Shown piece after piece: positions 37,188 through 46,175 of a stretch of DNA of 64,000 nucleotides. Within the stretch, counting starts at the first letter, position 1; each line of letters starts with the position of its first letter. Position numbers and translations under genes: made by a program. Location: contig NZ_RIZG01000011.1 of the NCBI RefSeq assembly GCF_003721245.1, positions 16,290-80,289 of the forward strand, read 5' to 3'. The notes beneath the pieces are model-generated. The model had not been told where the DNA came from. It saw only the letters and a program-made list of their open reading frames with translations, and ran no database searches. This stretch comes from Marinomonas hwangdonensis. GTDB lineage: Bacteria > Pseudomonadota > Gammaproteobacteria > Pseudomonadales > Marinomonadaceae.

Positions 37188-37871
37188 CTACACAATGTCC
37201 ACGCTAATTAGTGTGCCATTTGTTCCAATCACTTCATTTTTACCCTCGCAGATATCGGTTCCAATCAACCCGTTCAAGCTACCCGTCATGAAGAAGAATT
37301 CGTCAATGTAGCCTCGACGAACACATTCTTGTACACCCTTCAACAGCACCGCCTTTTTCTGTTCGAAAAAATCGGTAGCGCTGGTCGAGTACTGATAAGT
37401 ATGGCTCTGATGACCACTTTTTAGCGAAAAGTCCCCCGATACGGGGAGATCGGAAACAAGGATGCCATAGTTAAAATAAAAATCGCAGGATGGGTAACTG
37501 TGGGGATTAATTTTAGGGCGTATGACTTCAATGCCGACAAATGGCTGACAACCACGAACAGCGTAGTCAATATCACCTGCCAAGAGTGGGACGCTGCACT
37601 GGTAGCAGATTTCCACTTCAATACCGGATAGGTCACTTTTCGATATCCGCGTCCCTTGATGCTGAAAAATCTGAAAATCAAAAATAGGCGAAAGGATAAA
37701 AACACCAGAATCTTCAACGACTTTCCATCCTTTAATTACCGCACCTTTACTCGTTAATTCTGCAATCAACTGATCTTGCGCATGACAAATCGCGTCATAA
37801 CTCTCTTGAATAGACACAAAAGCACCGTGTTTAAATGCGTTGAGAACGGCGGAATATTCTGAAAAATTCAT
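37188..37871 (-). CDS. Fumarylacetoacetase/2-keto-4-pentenoate hydratase-like protein
   Basis: 227 residues from the ATG at 37871, 8 bases after AAAGGG (a TTG one codon earlier is in frame). KGWKVVEDSGVFILSPIFD near 48-66, LSGIEVEICYQCSVPL near 80-95 and FVGIEVIRPKINP near 112-124 fit the hydratase branch of the FAH fold, with the Glu residues for metal binding; MTGSLNGLIG near 193 replaces the usual TGSLTG. The substrate is unknown; relatives hydrate 2-oxo-dienoates from aromatic degradation. It lies between ettA and an aminotransferase on the minus strand. Confidence 0.75.
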   Translation of the reverse strand: MNFSEYSAVLNAFKHGAFVSIQESYDAICHAQDQLIAELTSKGAVIKGWKVVEDSGVFILSPIFDFQIFQHQGTRISKSDLSGIEVEICYQCSVPLLAGDIDYAVRGCQPFVGIEVIRPKINPHSYPSCDFYFNYGILVSDLPVSGDFSLKSGHQSHTYQYSTSATDFFEQKKAVLLKGVQECVRRGYIDEFFFMTGSLNGLIGTDICEGKNEVIGTNGTLISVDIV

Positions 37872-37991
37872 CAAGGAGCCCTTTAAAAAGAGTCACCACA
37901 CAAGAGAGTGACGGCAAATAAAGTCGCTAATATACAAGATTTTTCATTGAGGAAAAGCAAACTTGTCGATCGCTTAGGCGTTAATGCGTAT

Positions 37992-39191
37992 CTACACCAT
38001 CACCACAGACAAGCTTTTGGCTAGGAAAGGAATGTCGCTTTCTTTTAATCCTGCGAGATTGATTCGTCCTCCATCCACAAGGTAAACACCAAACTCTTCC
38101 CTTAATCGCATAACTTGCTCTTTGTTCGCACCAATCACAGAAAACATACCTTTGTGCTGACCGATGAAGTCAAAATGATGGTGACCTGTTTGATGCTGTA
38201 AAGACGCCACTAGAGCCGCCCGCACGCGATGAATTCGTTGTCTCATTTCTGAGACTTCCGATAACCAGACAGCCTTGAGCGCTGGGTCTTCAAGAATGGT
38301 ACGCACAACCGCCGCACCATGATCTGGTGGCATGGTATAGGTACTGCGTGCGCATTCCATAATGCGGCCTTTAATGCACAAACTTTTTGAGGCACTGTCT
38401 GACGCCACGACGGCAATGCCAGTACGCTCTCGATACAAGCCAAAGTTTTTAGAACAGGAACTGGCAACCAAAAACGCGGGCACACGCTCAGCAAGATAAC
38501 GAAAGCCCGCCGCATCTTTTTCCATGCCATCGCCAAAACCCTGATATGCCATGTCTATGAAGGGCAAGAAGCCTTGTTGATTGGCCATATCCGTTAATGC
38601 TTGCCAAGCACCATAGCTGAGATCGGCACCAGTTGGGTTGTGACAACAGCCATGTAATAGTACGACGTCATTTGTGCCTAATGCTGATAAAGCAGACAGC
38701 ATTATGGGCTCATTGACGCTTTTTGTTTTTGGGTCAAAATAAGGATAATACGCCACATTAAGACCAGCAGTTCTCATAATAGGTGCATGGTTTGCGTAAC
38801 TTAAATCACTCATCCATACGGTCGCATTAGGGTTAGCGATAGCAATAACATCCGCCATTAATCGCAACGCCCCACTCGCACCCGGTGTTTGAACACCAAC
38901 AACCCGTGCATCTCGTTGATTTTGTGCCTGCCGCTCTTCCCCTAGTAAAAGCGATATCATGGCTTGGTTGAAACGCTCGCAACCCGCCATGCCAACATAA
39001 CTTTTACTTTCTTGAGTTTGAACTAAGCGAATCTCAGCCGTCTTAACCGCTTGCAACACAGGAGTCTTGCCATTTTCATTGCGATAGACGCCTACACCCA
39101 AATCCAATTTATTAGGTCGCGGGTCCTGCAGACAGGCGAGTGTTTGAGACAAAATGGGGTCAATAGCAGCAGGACTGAGCGTATTAAACAT
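37992..39191 (-). CDS. Aspartate/aromatic amino acid aminotransferase (class I PLP)
   Basis: 399 residues from the ATG at 39191, which has GGAA upstream (another ATG at 39203 is in frame). PRPNKLDLGVGVYRNENGKTPVLQAVKTAE at the N-terminus is typical of the AspC/TyrB group. LLHGCCHNPTGADLSYGAW near 180 and ASSCSKNFGLYRERTG near 243-258, with the PLP Lys, follow. It transfers amino groups between an amino acid and 2-oxoglutarate. Whether aspartate or aromatic residues are preferred cannot be decided by eye. It lies next to an EamA exporter and a divergent Lrp-type regulator, suggesting amino acid turnover. Confidence 0.92.
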   Translation of the reverse strand: MFNTLSPAAIDPILSQTLACLQDPRPNKLDLGVGVYRNENGKTPVLQAVKTAEIRLVQTQESKSYVGMAGCERFNQAMISLLLGEERQAQNQRDARVVGVQTPGASGALRLMADVIAIANPNATVWMSDLSYANHAPIMRTAGLNVAYYPYFDPKTKSVNEPIMLSALSALGTNDVVLLHGCCHNPTGADLSYGAWQALTDMANQQGFLPFIDMAYQGFGDGMEKDAAGFRYLAERVPAFLVASSCSKNFGLYRERTGIAVVASDSASKSLCIKGRIMECARSTYTMPPDHGAAVVRTILEDPALKAVWLSEVSEMRQRIHRVRAALVASLQHQTGHHHFDFIGQHKGMFSVIGANKEQVMRLREEFGVYLVDGGRINLAGLKESDIPFLAKSLSVVMV

Positions 39192-39230
39192 AAAATTTTC
39201 CATTAAACGTTGATGAAAAGAGAGTGTCGA

Positions 39231-40175
39231 TTAACGTGACGACTTCACAATGCCGCTGGCAAACACCACACCGACACAAACAAAGCACAGACCCACAGCG
39301 GCCGCGATTCCAATGGATTCGTGCAGTAAAGGAATGGCCAGAAGTGATGCCATTACAGGCGTTAAAGCTCCCATGGCCGCAGTCCGTTCTGCCCCAAGTG
39401 AGTTGATTGCGTAGCCATAACTAAACCCCGTACACAGCCCGACTAATACGGCTTGCACAAAAAACTGCCCCGCCAACTCTCCCATGCTAACGGCGCCCAT
39501 TCCAGAGGTCACCAAGCCCGTTGCTAATAGAACAAGCAACAAGGTCGTGGAGACCAGCCCCAATAATCCCGTGGCCGCCAATGGCGGAAGGCCTGCGACT
39601 CGCAAACTGATCGTAAATACCGCCCAACAAAAACTGGCCCCGATAAAATACAAATCACCTTTCCAGACCTCACCGTCAAGTGACCAAAAAGACAACAAAA
39701 ATAATGCGCTCACGCCGGTTAAAATCGCCAACAACCCCATTAAACGAGGACGACTCAGTGGCTCTTTAAACACCACCACGGCAATAGCCGTCACGAACAG
39801 AGGAAACATACCAGGGATTAGTAAGCCCGCATGCGAAACCGGCGCATACTTCATACCCGCCGAGCTCAAAAAGAAAAAAGGCACCCCAGCACCCAATACA
39901 ATGCCGAACAAGGTCCATTTCGGGACAACAAGCATTCGATGGCGAGCACGATATAAAAACGGCATCAGTACAAGCGCAGGAACACCATAACGCATCAAAG
40001 CGAGGTCAAAAGTGGTCAGCATCGACTGCGCCCCCATCTTGACACTCACAAGCCAGCTTGCCCAAATACAGGCCGTCACAAAGGCGGCAAGCAATCCAAG
40101 CTGGAAAGCGCCCCCTGTGGCGATACGCCGATAGTCTGACGTGGGTACCGCTTTACTGTGGGTAATATTATTCAT
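39231..40175 (-). CDS. EamA/DMT family transporter
   Basis: 314 residues from the ATG at 40175, preceded by AGGATGG. Ten hydrophobic segments in two repeats; VSHAGLLIPGMFPLFVTAIAVVVFKEPLS near 95-125 and AAMGALTPVMASLLAIPLLHESIG near 268-290 are the typical repeat ends. Probably an inner-membrane exporter of amino acids or similar. It is divergent from an Lrp/AsnC regulator gene 163 bases away, which probably controls it. Confidence 0.9.
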   Translation of the reverse strand: MNNITHSKAVPTSDYRRIATGGAFQLGLLAAFVTACIWASWLVSVKMGAQSMLTTFDLALMRYGVPALVLMPFLYRARHRMLVVPKWTLFGIVLGAGVPFFFLSSAGMKYAPVSHAGLLIPGMFPLFVTAIAVVVFKEPLSRPRLMGLLAILTGVSALFLLSFWSLDGEVWKGDLYFIGASFCWAVFTISLRVAGLPPLAATGLLGLVSTTLLLVLLATGLVTSGMGAVSMGELAGQFFVQAVLVGLCTGFSYGYAINSLGAERTAAMGALTPVMASLLAIPLLHESIGIAAAVGLCFVCVGVVFASGIVKSSR

Positions 40176-40337
40176 GATCCATCCTGCTAAAAATACCAGT
40201 TTCAAATCGTCTTTGATGCGTTCATTATAGGAAGAGAATCACGAGCATGTCCTTGCCATTATCGCCTCGAAATAGAGATTTTTTGGCACAGTATGCTTAT
40301 TTAGAGAAAATAAATTACAAGGTATGCTAATTTAAAG

Positions 40338-40796
40338 ATGGACAATACAGACATTCAAATCCTCACCTTACTGCAGGACAATGGCCGCTTAAGCAATGTG
40401 GAGCTGGCAGAACAGATACATTTATCGGCTTCGCCTTGCCTACGTCGAGTCAAACAACTCGAAACGCTTGGTGTCATCAAAAGCTACAAAGCCAGTTTAG
40501 AGCGTACCAAGGTGGGATTATCCATGACGGTATTTATTGAAGTACGTTTAAACAACCACACCGGTGATGCCAGTGATGCTTTTGAACAAAGTGTGGCGAG
40601 TTTACCCAATGTGATTAGCGCTTACTTGGTGTCGGGGTACGCCGACTACAGGCTCGAAATTGTGTCTCGCGACCTTGTCGATTACGAAGGCATACTAAAG
40701 ACGATTCAAAGCCTGCCTTATGTAAAAGACATTCACAGCAACTTTGCCATACGAGCCATTAAAAGCGACGCGCCCTTGCCTTTAAAGAAAAGCTAA
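40338..40796 (+). CDS. Lrp/AsnC family transcriptional regulator
   Basis: 152 residues. The N-terminal helix-turn-helix reads DIQILTLLQDNGRLSNVELAEQIHLSASPCLRRVKQLE, and the C-terminal RAM domain has YLVSGYADYRLEIVSRDLVDYE. RAM domains bind amino acids and form dimers or octamers. It is divergent from the EamA exporter gene, so it probably senses the exported amino acid and controls the shared 160-base spacer. Confidence 0.95.
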   Translation: MDNTDIQILTLLQDNGRLSNVELAEQIHLSASPCLRRVKQLETLGVIKSYKASLERTKVGLSMTVFIEVRLNNHTGDASDAFEQSVASLPNVISAYLVSGYADYRLEIVSRDLVDYEGILKTIQSLPYVKDIHSNFAIRAIKSDAPLPLKKS

Positions 40797-40960
40797 ACAA
40801 TACCAAGGCGCTAGAAAAGCAATGGAATGAAAATACACTACTCATGGGAGGTATTTGATGGATAAAGTAGCATTTCTCTTCTATTGTTACCTATCTGTCA
40901 TATTAATTTTTTAGTGTGTACAAACCGTTTTGCAAGAATACAGACCATGGAGCCAATGAC

Positions 40961-41605
40961 ATGAAGATGAAAGGACAGTTAGACAGTGTTCGCCCACTAA
41001 AAGAACACAAACCCAAAGCGAAGAAATCCGGCTCAAAAAAAAAGAAAAAAGCCAAACAAGAGGCTCAAAAAGACATTGCAGTGCTCCCTGACGCGACGGA
41101 AAAAGCACTTAAAGACGGTGCTGAAAAAAAGACAAAAGCGCTCAAAAAAGTCGATAAAGACGCGACGGATAAGTCGACAGGCAAACCGAAACATCTCACT
41201 AAGCTCAGCGCTCTGCAAAACACGTCTCAAGCAACTTTAGACAATGCCGCACTTACTCAGGAGACGGATATCGCCAAGGGAAACCGACAGCGCGCCTCAA
41301 AGCGTCTTATGCCGATGACCAAAGATGAGCAGCTCATCGCCATTAACCACATCATCAAACGTTTGCTGTTAAATGAAATGACTCAGGGTGAAGCTTTGCG
41401 TGAGCTTCGTGTTGACGTTTTAGGATTAAGGCAGGAAGCATACACAGAATTAACAGGCGTATCGCGTAAGACGCTGTCTGAAATTGAAAATGATAAAGGC
41501 AATTACACCGCTGAAATCGTCAACAAAGTGTTTAAACCTTTTGACTTAAAAGTCGGCTTAGTCCCTACATCAAACCAATTGTTAGCGGCTATTCTAACGA
41601 ATTGA
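40961..41605 (+). CDS. HTH protein with Lys-rich N-terminal tail
   Basis: 214 residues from the ATG at 40961, placed 9 bases after GGAG. Residues 1-100 are low complexity and strongly basic (KSGSKKKKKAKQE and repeated Lys/Ala/Asp), probably disordered and able to bind nucleic acid non-specifically. Residues about 120-200 form an XRE/HipB-type helix-turn-helix: LRQEAYTELTGVSRKTLSEIE and then ENDKGNYTAEIVNKVFKPFDLKVGLVP. No toxin or partner gene is adjacent. I do not recognise a named family; regulatory role is inference. Confidence 0.75.
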   Translation: MKMKGQLDSVRPLKEHKPKAKKSGSKKKKKAKQEAQKDIAVLPDATEKALKDGAEKKTKALKKVDKDATDKSTGKPKHLTKLSALQNTSQATLDNAALTQETDIAKGNRQRASKRLMPMTKDEQLIAINHIIKRLLLNEMTQGEALRELRVDVLGLRQEAYTELTGVSRKTLSEIENDKGNYTAEIVNKVFKPFDLKVGLVPTSNQLLAAILTN

Positions 41606-41665
41606 TTGGACGATAATAAATACTAAGATTCAACGGCAAGCCGACGTGTTGTACAAAACGAACTG

Positions 41666-41974
41666 TTACAGATTCGACGCGAAGGCTTCCATCTTTTCAG
41701 CAAGATCGAAGTCTTTCTGTGAAATACCCGATACGTCATGGGTTGTCAGTTGGATGCTGACCTTGTTGTACACATTAAACCATTCAGGGTGATGATCTTG
41801 TTTTTCCGCGTACAGAGCACTCATGGCCATAAATCCGAAAGCTTGTTGAAAATCCTTGAATTTAAAGGTTTTAATGAGTTTTTCGTCTTCTATCGCCCAG
41901 TCTTCTGATGCTTCTGTATTCAATTGGTTCAGTGCTTTCTCTATCTCATGCTGTTCGAGCTTTCGATGTGTCAT
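41666..41974 (-). CDS. phhB: Pterin-4a-carbinolamine dehydratase
   Basis: 102 residues, the usual length. [21 protein letters not shown] and [21 protein letters not shown] hold the catalytic His pair and Trp. It dehydrates the carbinolamine formed by aromatic amino acid hydroxylases and recycles tetrahydrobiopterin. phhA is not in this window, so the partner hydroxylase may be elsewhere; the protein can also act as a transcription cofactor (DCoH). Confidence 0.94.
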   Translation of the reverse strand: MTHRKLEQHEIEKALNQLNTEASEDWAIEDEKLIKTFKFKDFQQAFGFMAMSALYAEKQDHHPEWFNVYNKVSIQLTTHDVSGISQKDFDLAEKMEAFASNL

Positions 41975-42054
41975 GCTTTTTCACCTCTATTTAAATCAGA
42001 AAATTTATCATATCAAGCACCAGTGTAGCCGCTTAAGGCATCAGTTAACACCCA

Positions 42055-42093
42055 ACAAAAAAATCCCTTGTGCAACTTAATACAAAAGGGATT
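42055..42093 (-). terminator. Terminator after ohr
   Basis: AATCCCTT and AAGGGATT pair around a 15-base loop, followed on the minus strand by a T-run; 30 bases after the ohr stop. Confidence 0.75.
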
Positions 42094-42122
42094 CTTAGAA
42101 TTAACGTTTTAATGGAAAACCA

Positions 42123-42545
42123 TTACTTGATTGTGAAGTTCACATCGATGTTGCCACGCGTCGCGTTTGAATATGGGCAAACCTTGTGAGCGGCTTCAAC
42201 TAACTTCTCAACAACATCTTTTTCTACGCCTGGAACATTCACTTCTAAATCTGCGCAGATAGTAAAACCTTCGCCTTTAGTGTTAGCGCCGATACCAATA
42301 GTTGCTGTGACGTTAACGTCATTAGGCACTTTTACTTTCTGTTGTGACGCAACTAACTTCAATGCGCCGATGAAGCAAGCAGAATAGCCGGCTGCGAAAA
42401 GTTGCTCAGGGTTAGTACCTTCACCGCCAGCGCCGCCCAATTCTTTTGGCGTGCTTAGAGCAAGGTCCAATTTGTTGTCAGATGTAATAGAACGACCATC
42501 GCGGCCACCAGTAGAGGTTGCTGTTGCGCTATAAACGGCTTCCAT
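42123..42545 (-). CDS. ohr: Organic hydroperoxide resistance protein Ohr
   Basis: 140 residues. The two reactive Cys are in [16 protein letters not shown] near 55 and [14 protein letters not shown] near 120; [26 protein letters not shown] opens the fold. Ohr is a thiol peroxidase that reduces organic and lipid hydroperoxides using lipoylated proteins as electron donor. It is directly downstream of a MarR-type regulator gene on the same strand, with palindromes in the spacer. Confidence 0.95.
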   Translation of the reverse strand: MEAVYSATATSTGGRDGRSITSDNKLDLALSTPKELGGAGGEGTNPEQLFAAGYSACFIGALKLVASQQKVKVPNDVNVTATIGIGANTKGEGFTICADLEVNVPGVEKDVVEKLVEAAHKVCPYSNATRGNIDVNFTIK

Positions 42546-42574
42546 AATATTGCTCCTAAAATGACACGTTTAAG

Positions 42575-42586
42575 TTATCTAGATAA
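42575..42586. promoter_or_regulatory. Palindrome in the ohrR-ohr spacer
   Basis: TTATCTAGATAA is a perfect palindrome 30 bases upstream of ohr. It is a candidate OhrR operator, overlapping the expected promoter region. No OhrR footprint consensus was matched exactly. Confidence 0.4.
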
Positions 42587-42647
42587 TAATTACCGCGATA
42601 ACTATATGGTTAAATAAAAGCTCAGTTACCTAAGCTGATGAATATAT

Positions 42648-42661
42648 GTTATTGCAATAAC
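42648..42661. promoter_or_regulatory. Second palindrome in the ohrR-ohr spacer
   Basis: GTTATTGCAATAAC is a perfect 14-base palindrome between the ohrR stop and the ohr start. It is another candidate operator for OhrR. Confidence 0.4.
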
Positions 42662-42677
42662 TATTATTGCGCAACCC

Positions 42678-43112
42678 CTATCTTACAAGTTTTTTTCTAA
42701 GGCTGATCAGTTGCTCACGTAATGCCGTGATTTCTTCAATATCAATTCCGCAGGCCTCAGCAACACAGCGGTTTACTTCTAAACCTTGTACCCGCAGCTT
42801 ATTACCTTTTTCAGTCAAGGCAATACTCAAACTACGATCATCGTCCACTCCACGTAATCGCTGCACTAAACCATCAACTTCCATGCGTTTTATCACCGGC
42901 GTTAGCGCACCAGACTTTTGTCCAAGCGCATCGCTAATATATTTCAAACTCACCCCATCTTGTTCCCACAAAATCAACATCACCGTGTATTGCGGATACG
43001 TCAGACCGATGGCAGAAAGTGGTTCTTTATAGAACTGTGTCATTGCAAGAGACGTCGAGTACAAGGCAAAACACAATTGGTTGTCGAGTAATAATGGATT
43101 ATTTAATTTCAT
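42678..43112 (-). CDS. ohrR: MarR-type organic hydroperoxide sensor OhrR
   Basis: 144 residues. The reactive Cys is in LLDNQLCFALYSTSLAM at residue 14, as in OhrR. The winged helix runs through GVSLKYISDALGQKSGALTPVIKRMEVDGLVQRLRGVDDDRS. Oxidation of the Cys by organic peroxide releases it from DNA and induces ohr, encoded next on the same strand. Context with ohr makes the identification firm. Confidence 0.93.
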   Translation of the reverse strand: MKLNNPLLLDNQLCFALYSTSLAMTQFYKEPLSAIGLTYPQYTVMLILWEQDGVSLKYISDALGQKSGALTPVIKRMEVDGLVQRLRGVDDDRSLSIALTEKGNKLRVQGLEVNRCVAEACGIDIEEITALREQLISLRKKLVR

Positions 43113-43294
43113 GGGCTCTCAAGATATAGCACAAACAGTTACAGCGATAATGATTAAACATTTTACACATTAACCGTCGTTACAGCATCAAATTAGCGGT
43201 CTTAATTGAATGCCTCTGCTACTATCGAGTTCTGCTCAAAATGACTGGCCACGGTTCTTAGTGGCGCTATTGAAAGACAAAACAAGGGACATCC

Positions 43295-44215
43295 ATGCAA
43301 CGCTCAAGTACCACCATAGGCACAATTGAATTGATTATTGCCATGATACTGTCTGGCACTATCGGCTATTTTGTTATCAGCTCAGGGCAAGCGTTTTGGA
43401 ATGTGGTGTTTTTCCGCTGCATCATCGGCGCGGTTGTTCTAGGTGGCTATGCTTATTATGCGGGTCTTATTCGTGGTGAATATTTCCAGCGTAGCGTCTT
43501 GCTGATGATTATTTTGGGTGGCGTTACCTTGGTAGGAAACTGGATATTTCTGTTTGCTTCCTTCAACTATATTCCTTTTTCTATCGCTACCGTGGCCTAC
43601 CACATGCAGCCATTATTTTTAGTATTAACAGGCGCGTTAATCACCAAAGAGAAACTGTCGGGCAGTCTGTTATTTTGGCTCGCATTGGCTTTTGTCGGTT
43701 TGTTTTTAATCGTGGAATTGGACCTGAACGAGATAAACGCACTCTTCTCAGGTGAAGCAAGCACCGACGGTTCTTCTGCATTATTTGGCTTATTACTCGC
43801 TTTGGGCGCAGCGCTACTTTATACCGTGACCACGCTTGTTACTAAAAAAGTCAGCCAAGTGCCATCAACCTTTGTAGCCTTGGTACAGGTGATCGTTGGT
43901 ATCTTTATGCTCTTGCCCTTCGCGGATTTTGGTAATTTACCAACACAAACCAACCAATGGATCGATCTATTGATTCTCGGTGCGGTATTGACCGGATTTA
44001 TGTACATCATTATGTACGACAGCTTTCAAAAACTGCCCACCAGCCTGATTGCCTTGCTGTCGTTTATTTATCCGATTACCGCTCTGTTTGTCGACCACTT
44101 TGCTTTCTCGACGCACATTAGCCTAACGCAAATACTCGGTGTGATATTGATATTATTGGCGGTTAGCGCAGTGAAATTTAATTGGGTATTACCAAAGCGC
44201 CGACACAAGGCGTAA
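43295..44215 (+). CDS. EamA/DMT family transporter
   Basis: 306 residues, about ten hydrophobic segments in two EamA repeats; AAGGG precedes the ATG. FNYIPFSIATVAYHMQPLFLVLTGALI near 88-115 and LPTSLIALLSFIYPITALFVDHFAF near 245-270 are typical. It is probably an inner-membrane exporter; the substrate is unknown. It lies alone between ohrR and dps on the plus strand. Confidence 0.9.
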   Translation: MQRSSTTIGTIELIIAMILSGTIGYFVISSGQAFWNVVFFRCIIGAVVLGGYAYYAGLIRGEYFQRSVLLMIILGGVTLVGNWIFLFASFNYIPFSIATVAYHMQPLFLVLTGALITKEKLSGSLLFWLALAFVGLFLIVELDLNEINALFSGEASTDGSSALFGLLLALGAALLYTVTTLVTKKVSQVPSTFVALVQVIVGIFMLLPFADFGNLPTQTNQWIDLLILGAVLTGFMYIIMYDSFQKLPTSLIALLSFIYPITALFVDHFAFSTHISLTQILGVILILLAVSAVKFNWVLPKRRHKA

Positions 44216-44243
44216 AAAAACCAGCGGTCGTGACGGTCGCTGG
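44213..44243 (-). terminator. Terminator after dps
   Basis: On the minus strand CCAGCG (44243-44238) pairs with CGCTGG (44226-44221), then TTTTTTT. It lies 50 bases after the dps stop and overlaps the end of the convergent EamA gene. Confidence 0.8.
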
Positions 44244-44295
44244 TTTGGATATGGACTGACGGTGTCAGCCCATCAAATAACATGAACCAAGGTTA

Positions 44296-44766
44296 CTAAG
44301 CTTGTGTTGCTCGTAGCATCCACGCAGTTTTTTCATGTACTCGCATACGATCTGAGACCAAGGACGCAGAAGATTCATCGTCAGCCTCTTGCGCTACTTT
44401 TAATACCTTACGAGCTGTTTTGACGACTTTTTCATGGCCTTTAGTTAGATATTTCACCATGTCAGCCGAAGTTGGCACCCCATCTACTTCTTTAATGGAG
44501 CTAAGTTCTGCAAAGGCTTTGTATGTTCCTGGTGCTGCCACATCCAAAGTACGAATACGTTCTGCAATATCATCAACAGCAAGCGCTAATTCTTGATAGT
44601 GTTCTTCAAACATTAAATGCAATTCACGAAATTGTGGACCCGTGACATTCCAATGAAAGTTGTGTGTTTGCAAATACAGCGTGTAAGTGTCTGCAAGAAG
44701 GTGTTTTAGTCCATCGGAAATTTCAGCTCTATTTTTTTTGCTTATACCAATATCGATGTCTGACAT
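44296..44766 (-). CDS. dps: Dps/ferritin-like DNA-protecting protein
   Basis: 156 residues. [37 protein letters not shown] near 35-71 supplies the ferroxidase His, Asp and Glu residues that lie between subunits. Dps forms a 12-mer that stores iron with hydrogen peroxide as oxidant and protects DNA. Lys-rich N-terminal residues are few (SKKNR), so DNA binding may be weak. It stands among oxidative-stress genes (ohr, OsmC, GST). Confidence 0.95.
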   Translation of the reverse strand: MSDIDIGISKKNRAEISDGLKHLLADTYTLYLQTHNFHWNVTGPQFRELHLMFEEHYQELALAVDDIAERIRTLDVAAPGTYKAFAELSSIKEVDGVPTSADMVKYLTKGHEKVVKTARKVLKVAQEADDESSASLVSDRMRVHEKTAWMLRATQA

Positions 44767-44981
44767 GTTATTACCTCGTTTTAAAAAGTTGATAAAGCTT
44801 GTGAGACCACGGCAAAACCCAAAAACAAACGCCGCAGTGCATCCTGTACTTTCAGTTTGACCAGTATTGCATACGCTGACACGATGATCACCTGCGTTAA
44901 TGTATTTATATTATTACAGTAAAATCTTCCGTTCCGAAACCCGCCAACCCAAAGGAAACAAGGAGATAATAAGGGAAGAAA

Positions 44982-45203
44982 ATGATCATTCCCTTAAATC
45001 AAGCTCTCGTGAACACCTCAGAAAACTATGTTTTTCTTAACAAAAACAATGAACTAAACAGCACTCTTGTTCAATCAACTTCCATTTTTCGCGCTGTGTT
45101 TTGTGCAAATTCACATCGATACTTCCGCCTTATCGTAAATATAATTATCGACAGTCTTGCACTAGACTCCTCTGATCAAGATATTCAAAGTGCTTCGAGT
45201 TAA
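44982..45203 (+). CDS. Possible small protein of unknown function
   Basis: 73 codons from an ATG that has AAGGGAAG 5 bases upstream and A+T-rich DNA before it. The peptide (starting MIIPLNQALVNTSENYVFL) has no signal peptide and one weakly hydrophobic stretch near FRLIVNIIIDSLAL. It overlaps the end of the LysR gene by 4 bases. I recognise no family; it could be chance. Confidence 0.25.
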   Translation: MIIPLNQALVNTSENYVFLNKNNELNSTLVQSTSIFRAVFCANSHRYFRLIVNIIIDSLALDSSDQDIQSASS

Positions 45204-46057
45204 AGCGCTCCACCCTTTATTTTTCTTACCCTTTCAATCACCTCTTCGATCCAAGCAACCGTTAGCCAATCTGGCGCGGAGGCTGAACGAGAAAAGGCTA
45301 TTTGTACGGCAGGCAATGCTGGCAATAAATCACTTTCGATGATGTCTAGTGAGTCACTCACGCTGATGCTGGCGATGGCTGAAATAGCTTTTTCGGCCAT
45401 CAGCAGGCTTTCAATAAGGGTGAGATTGGCGGTGACGCAATACAGTTGATAATCCGTGCCTTTCTTCTGCAAACCATCGACGGCGCTAGAATGAAATTTG
45501 CAGCTCGATTCGTATAACGCCAGTGATAATGGAATCATCGACGTCCAAGCAAAACATTTTTTCGCCACCCAAACGCCCTTGTCTTGAAACAGAGCTAGGC
45601 CTTCGTCGCTGTCTGGCGTTCGCGTGACTAAGGCCAAATCAATGTCGCCCTTGTCCATCAATTCTCTTAGTTCGGCTGAGGTACCGGTGCGAATTCGAAA
45701 GCGGATATTGGGTTGCATCGTTTCCATGACAGACATAATGACGATCAACAAATTCGCCACGTAATCATTCGGACAGCCCAGATTAAGCAACACGCCTTGC
45801 TGCGGGCCTTTGATGGATTGCAACGCGCTTTCTTGTAGCTGCAAGATACGTCGTGCGTAATGCACCAGCTGTTGGCCATCTTCGGTTAGCACTTGATCTC
45901 GACCTTGTTTGCAAAACAGCTCGGTGCCGACCTGTTCTTCCAGTCGTTTCATCTGCATACTGATAGCCGATGGCGTGCGAAAGGTTTGCATAGCGGCGCG
46001 CTGAAAACTGCCGTGATCGACAATCGCCACAAGGGTTTTTAATAGTTCCGTATCCAA
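45200..46057 (-). CDS. LysR family transcriptional regulator
   Basis: 285 residues with a TTG start. The N-terminal winged helix reads LKTLVAIVDHGSFQRAAMQTFRTPSAISMQMKRLEEQVG, the LysR signature; the rest is the periplasmic-binding-like effector domain (GVLLNLGCPNDYVANLLIVIM). It is divergent from a glutathione S-transferase gene 119 bases away, so it probably controls that gene. The effector is unknown. Confidence 0.93.
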   Translation of the reverse strand: MDTELLKTLVAIVDHGSFQRAAMQTFRTPSAISMQMKRLEEQVGTELFCKQGRDQVLTEDGQQLVHYARRILQLQESALQSIKGPQQGVLLNLGCPNDYVANLLIVIMSVMETMQPNIRFRIRTGTSAELRELMDKGDIDLALVTRTPDSDEGLALFQDKGVWVAKKCFAWTSMIPLSLALYESSCKFHSSAVDGLQKKGTDYQLYCVTANLTLIESLLMAEKAISAIASISVSDSLDIIESDLLPALPAVQIAFSRSASAPDWLTVAWIEEVIERVRKIKGGAL

Positions 46058-46175
46058 TACCGTTCTCTCATTTGATCATTCATCAAAACGCGTTATGCCA
46101 GCCATCAATTTAATTCGCTTTTTTCTGTTTCTGTCTTATCGCAAGATCAGACCATCAACTAAGAAGGAAAGAGTT

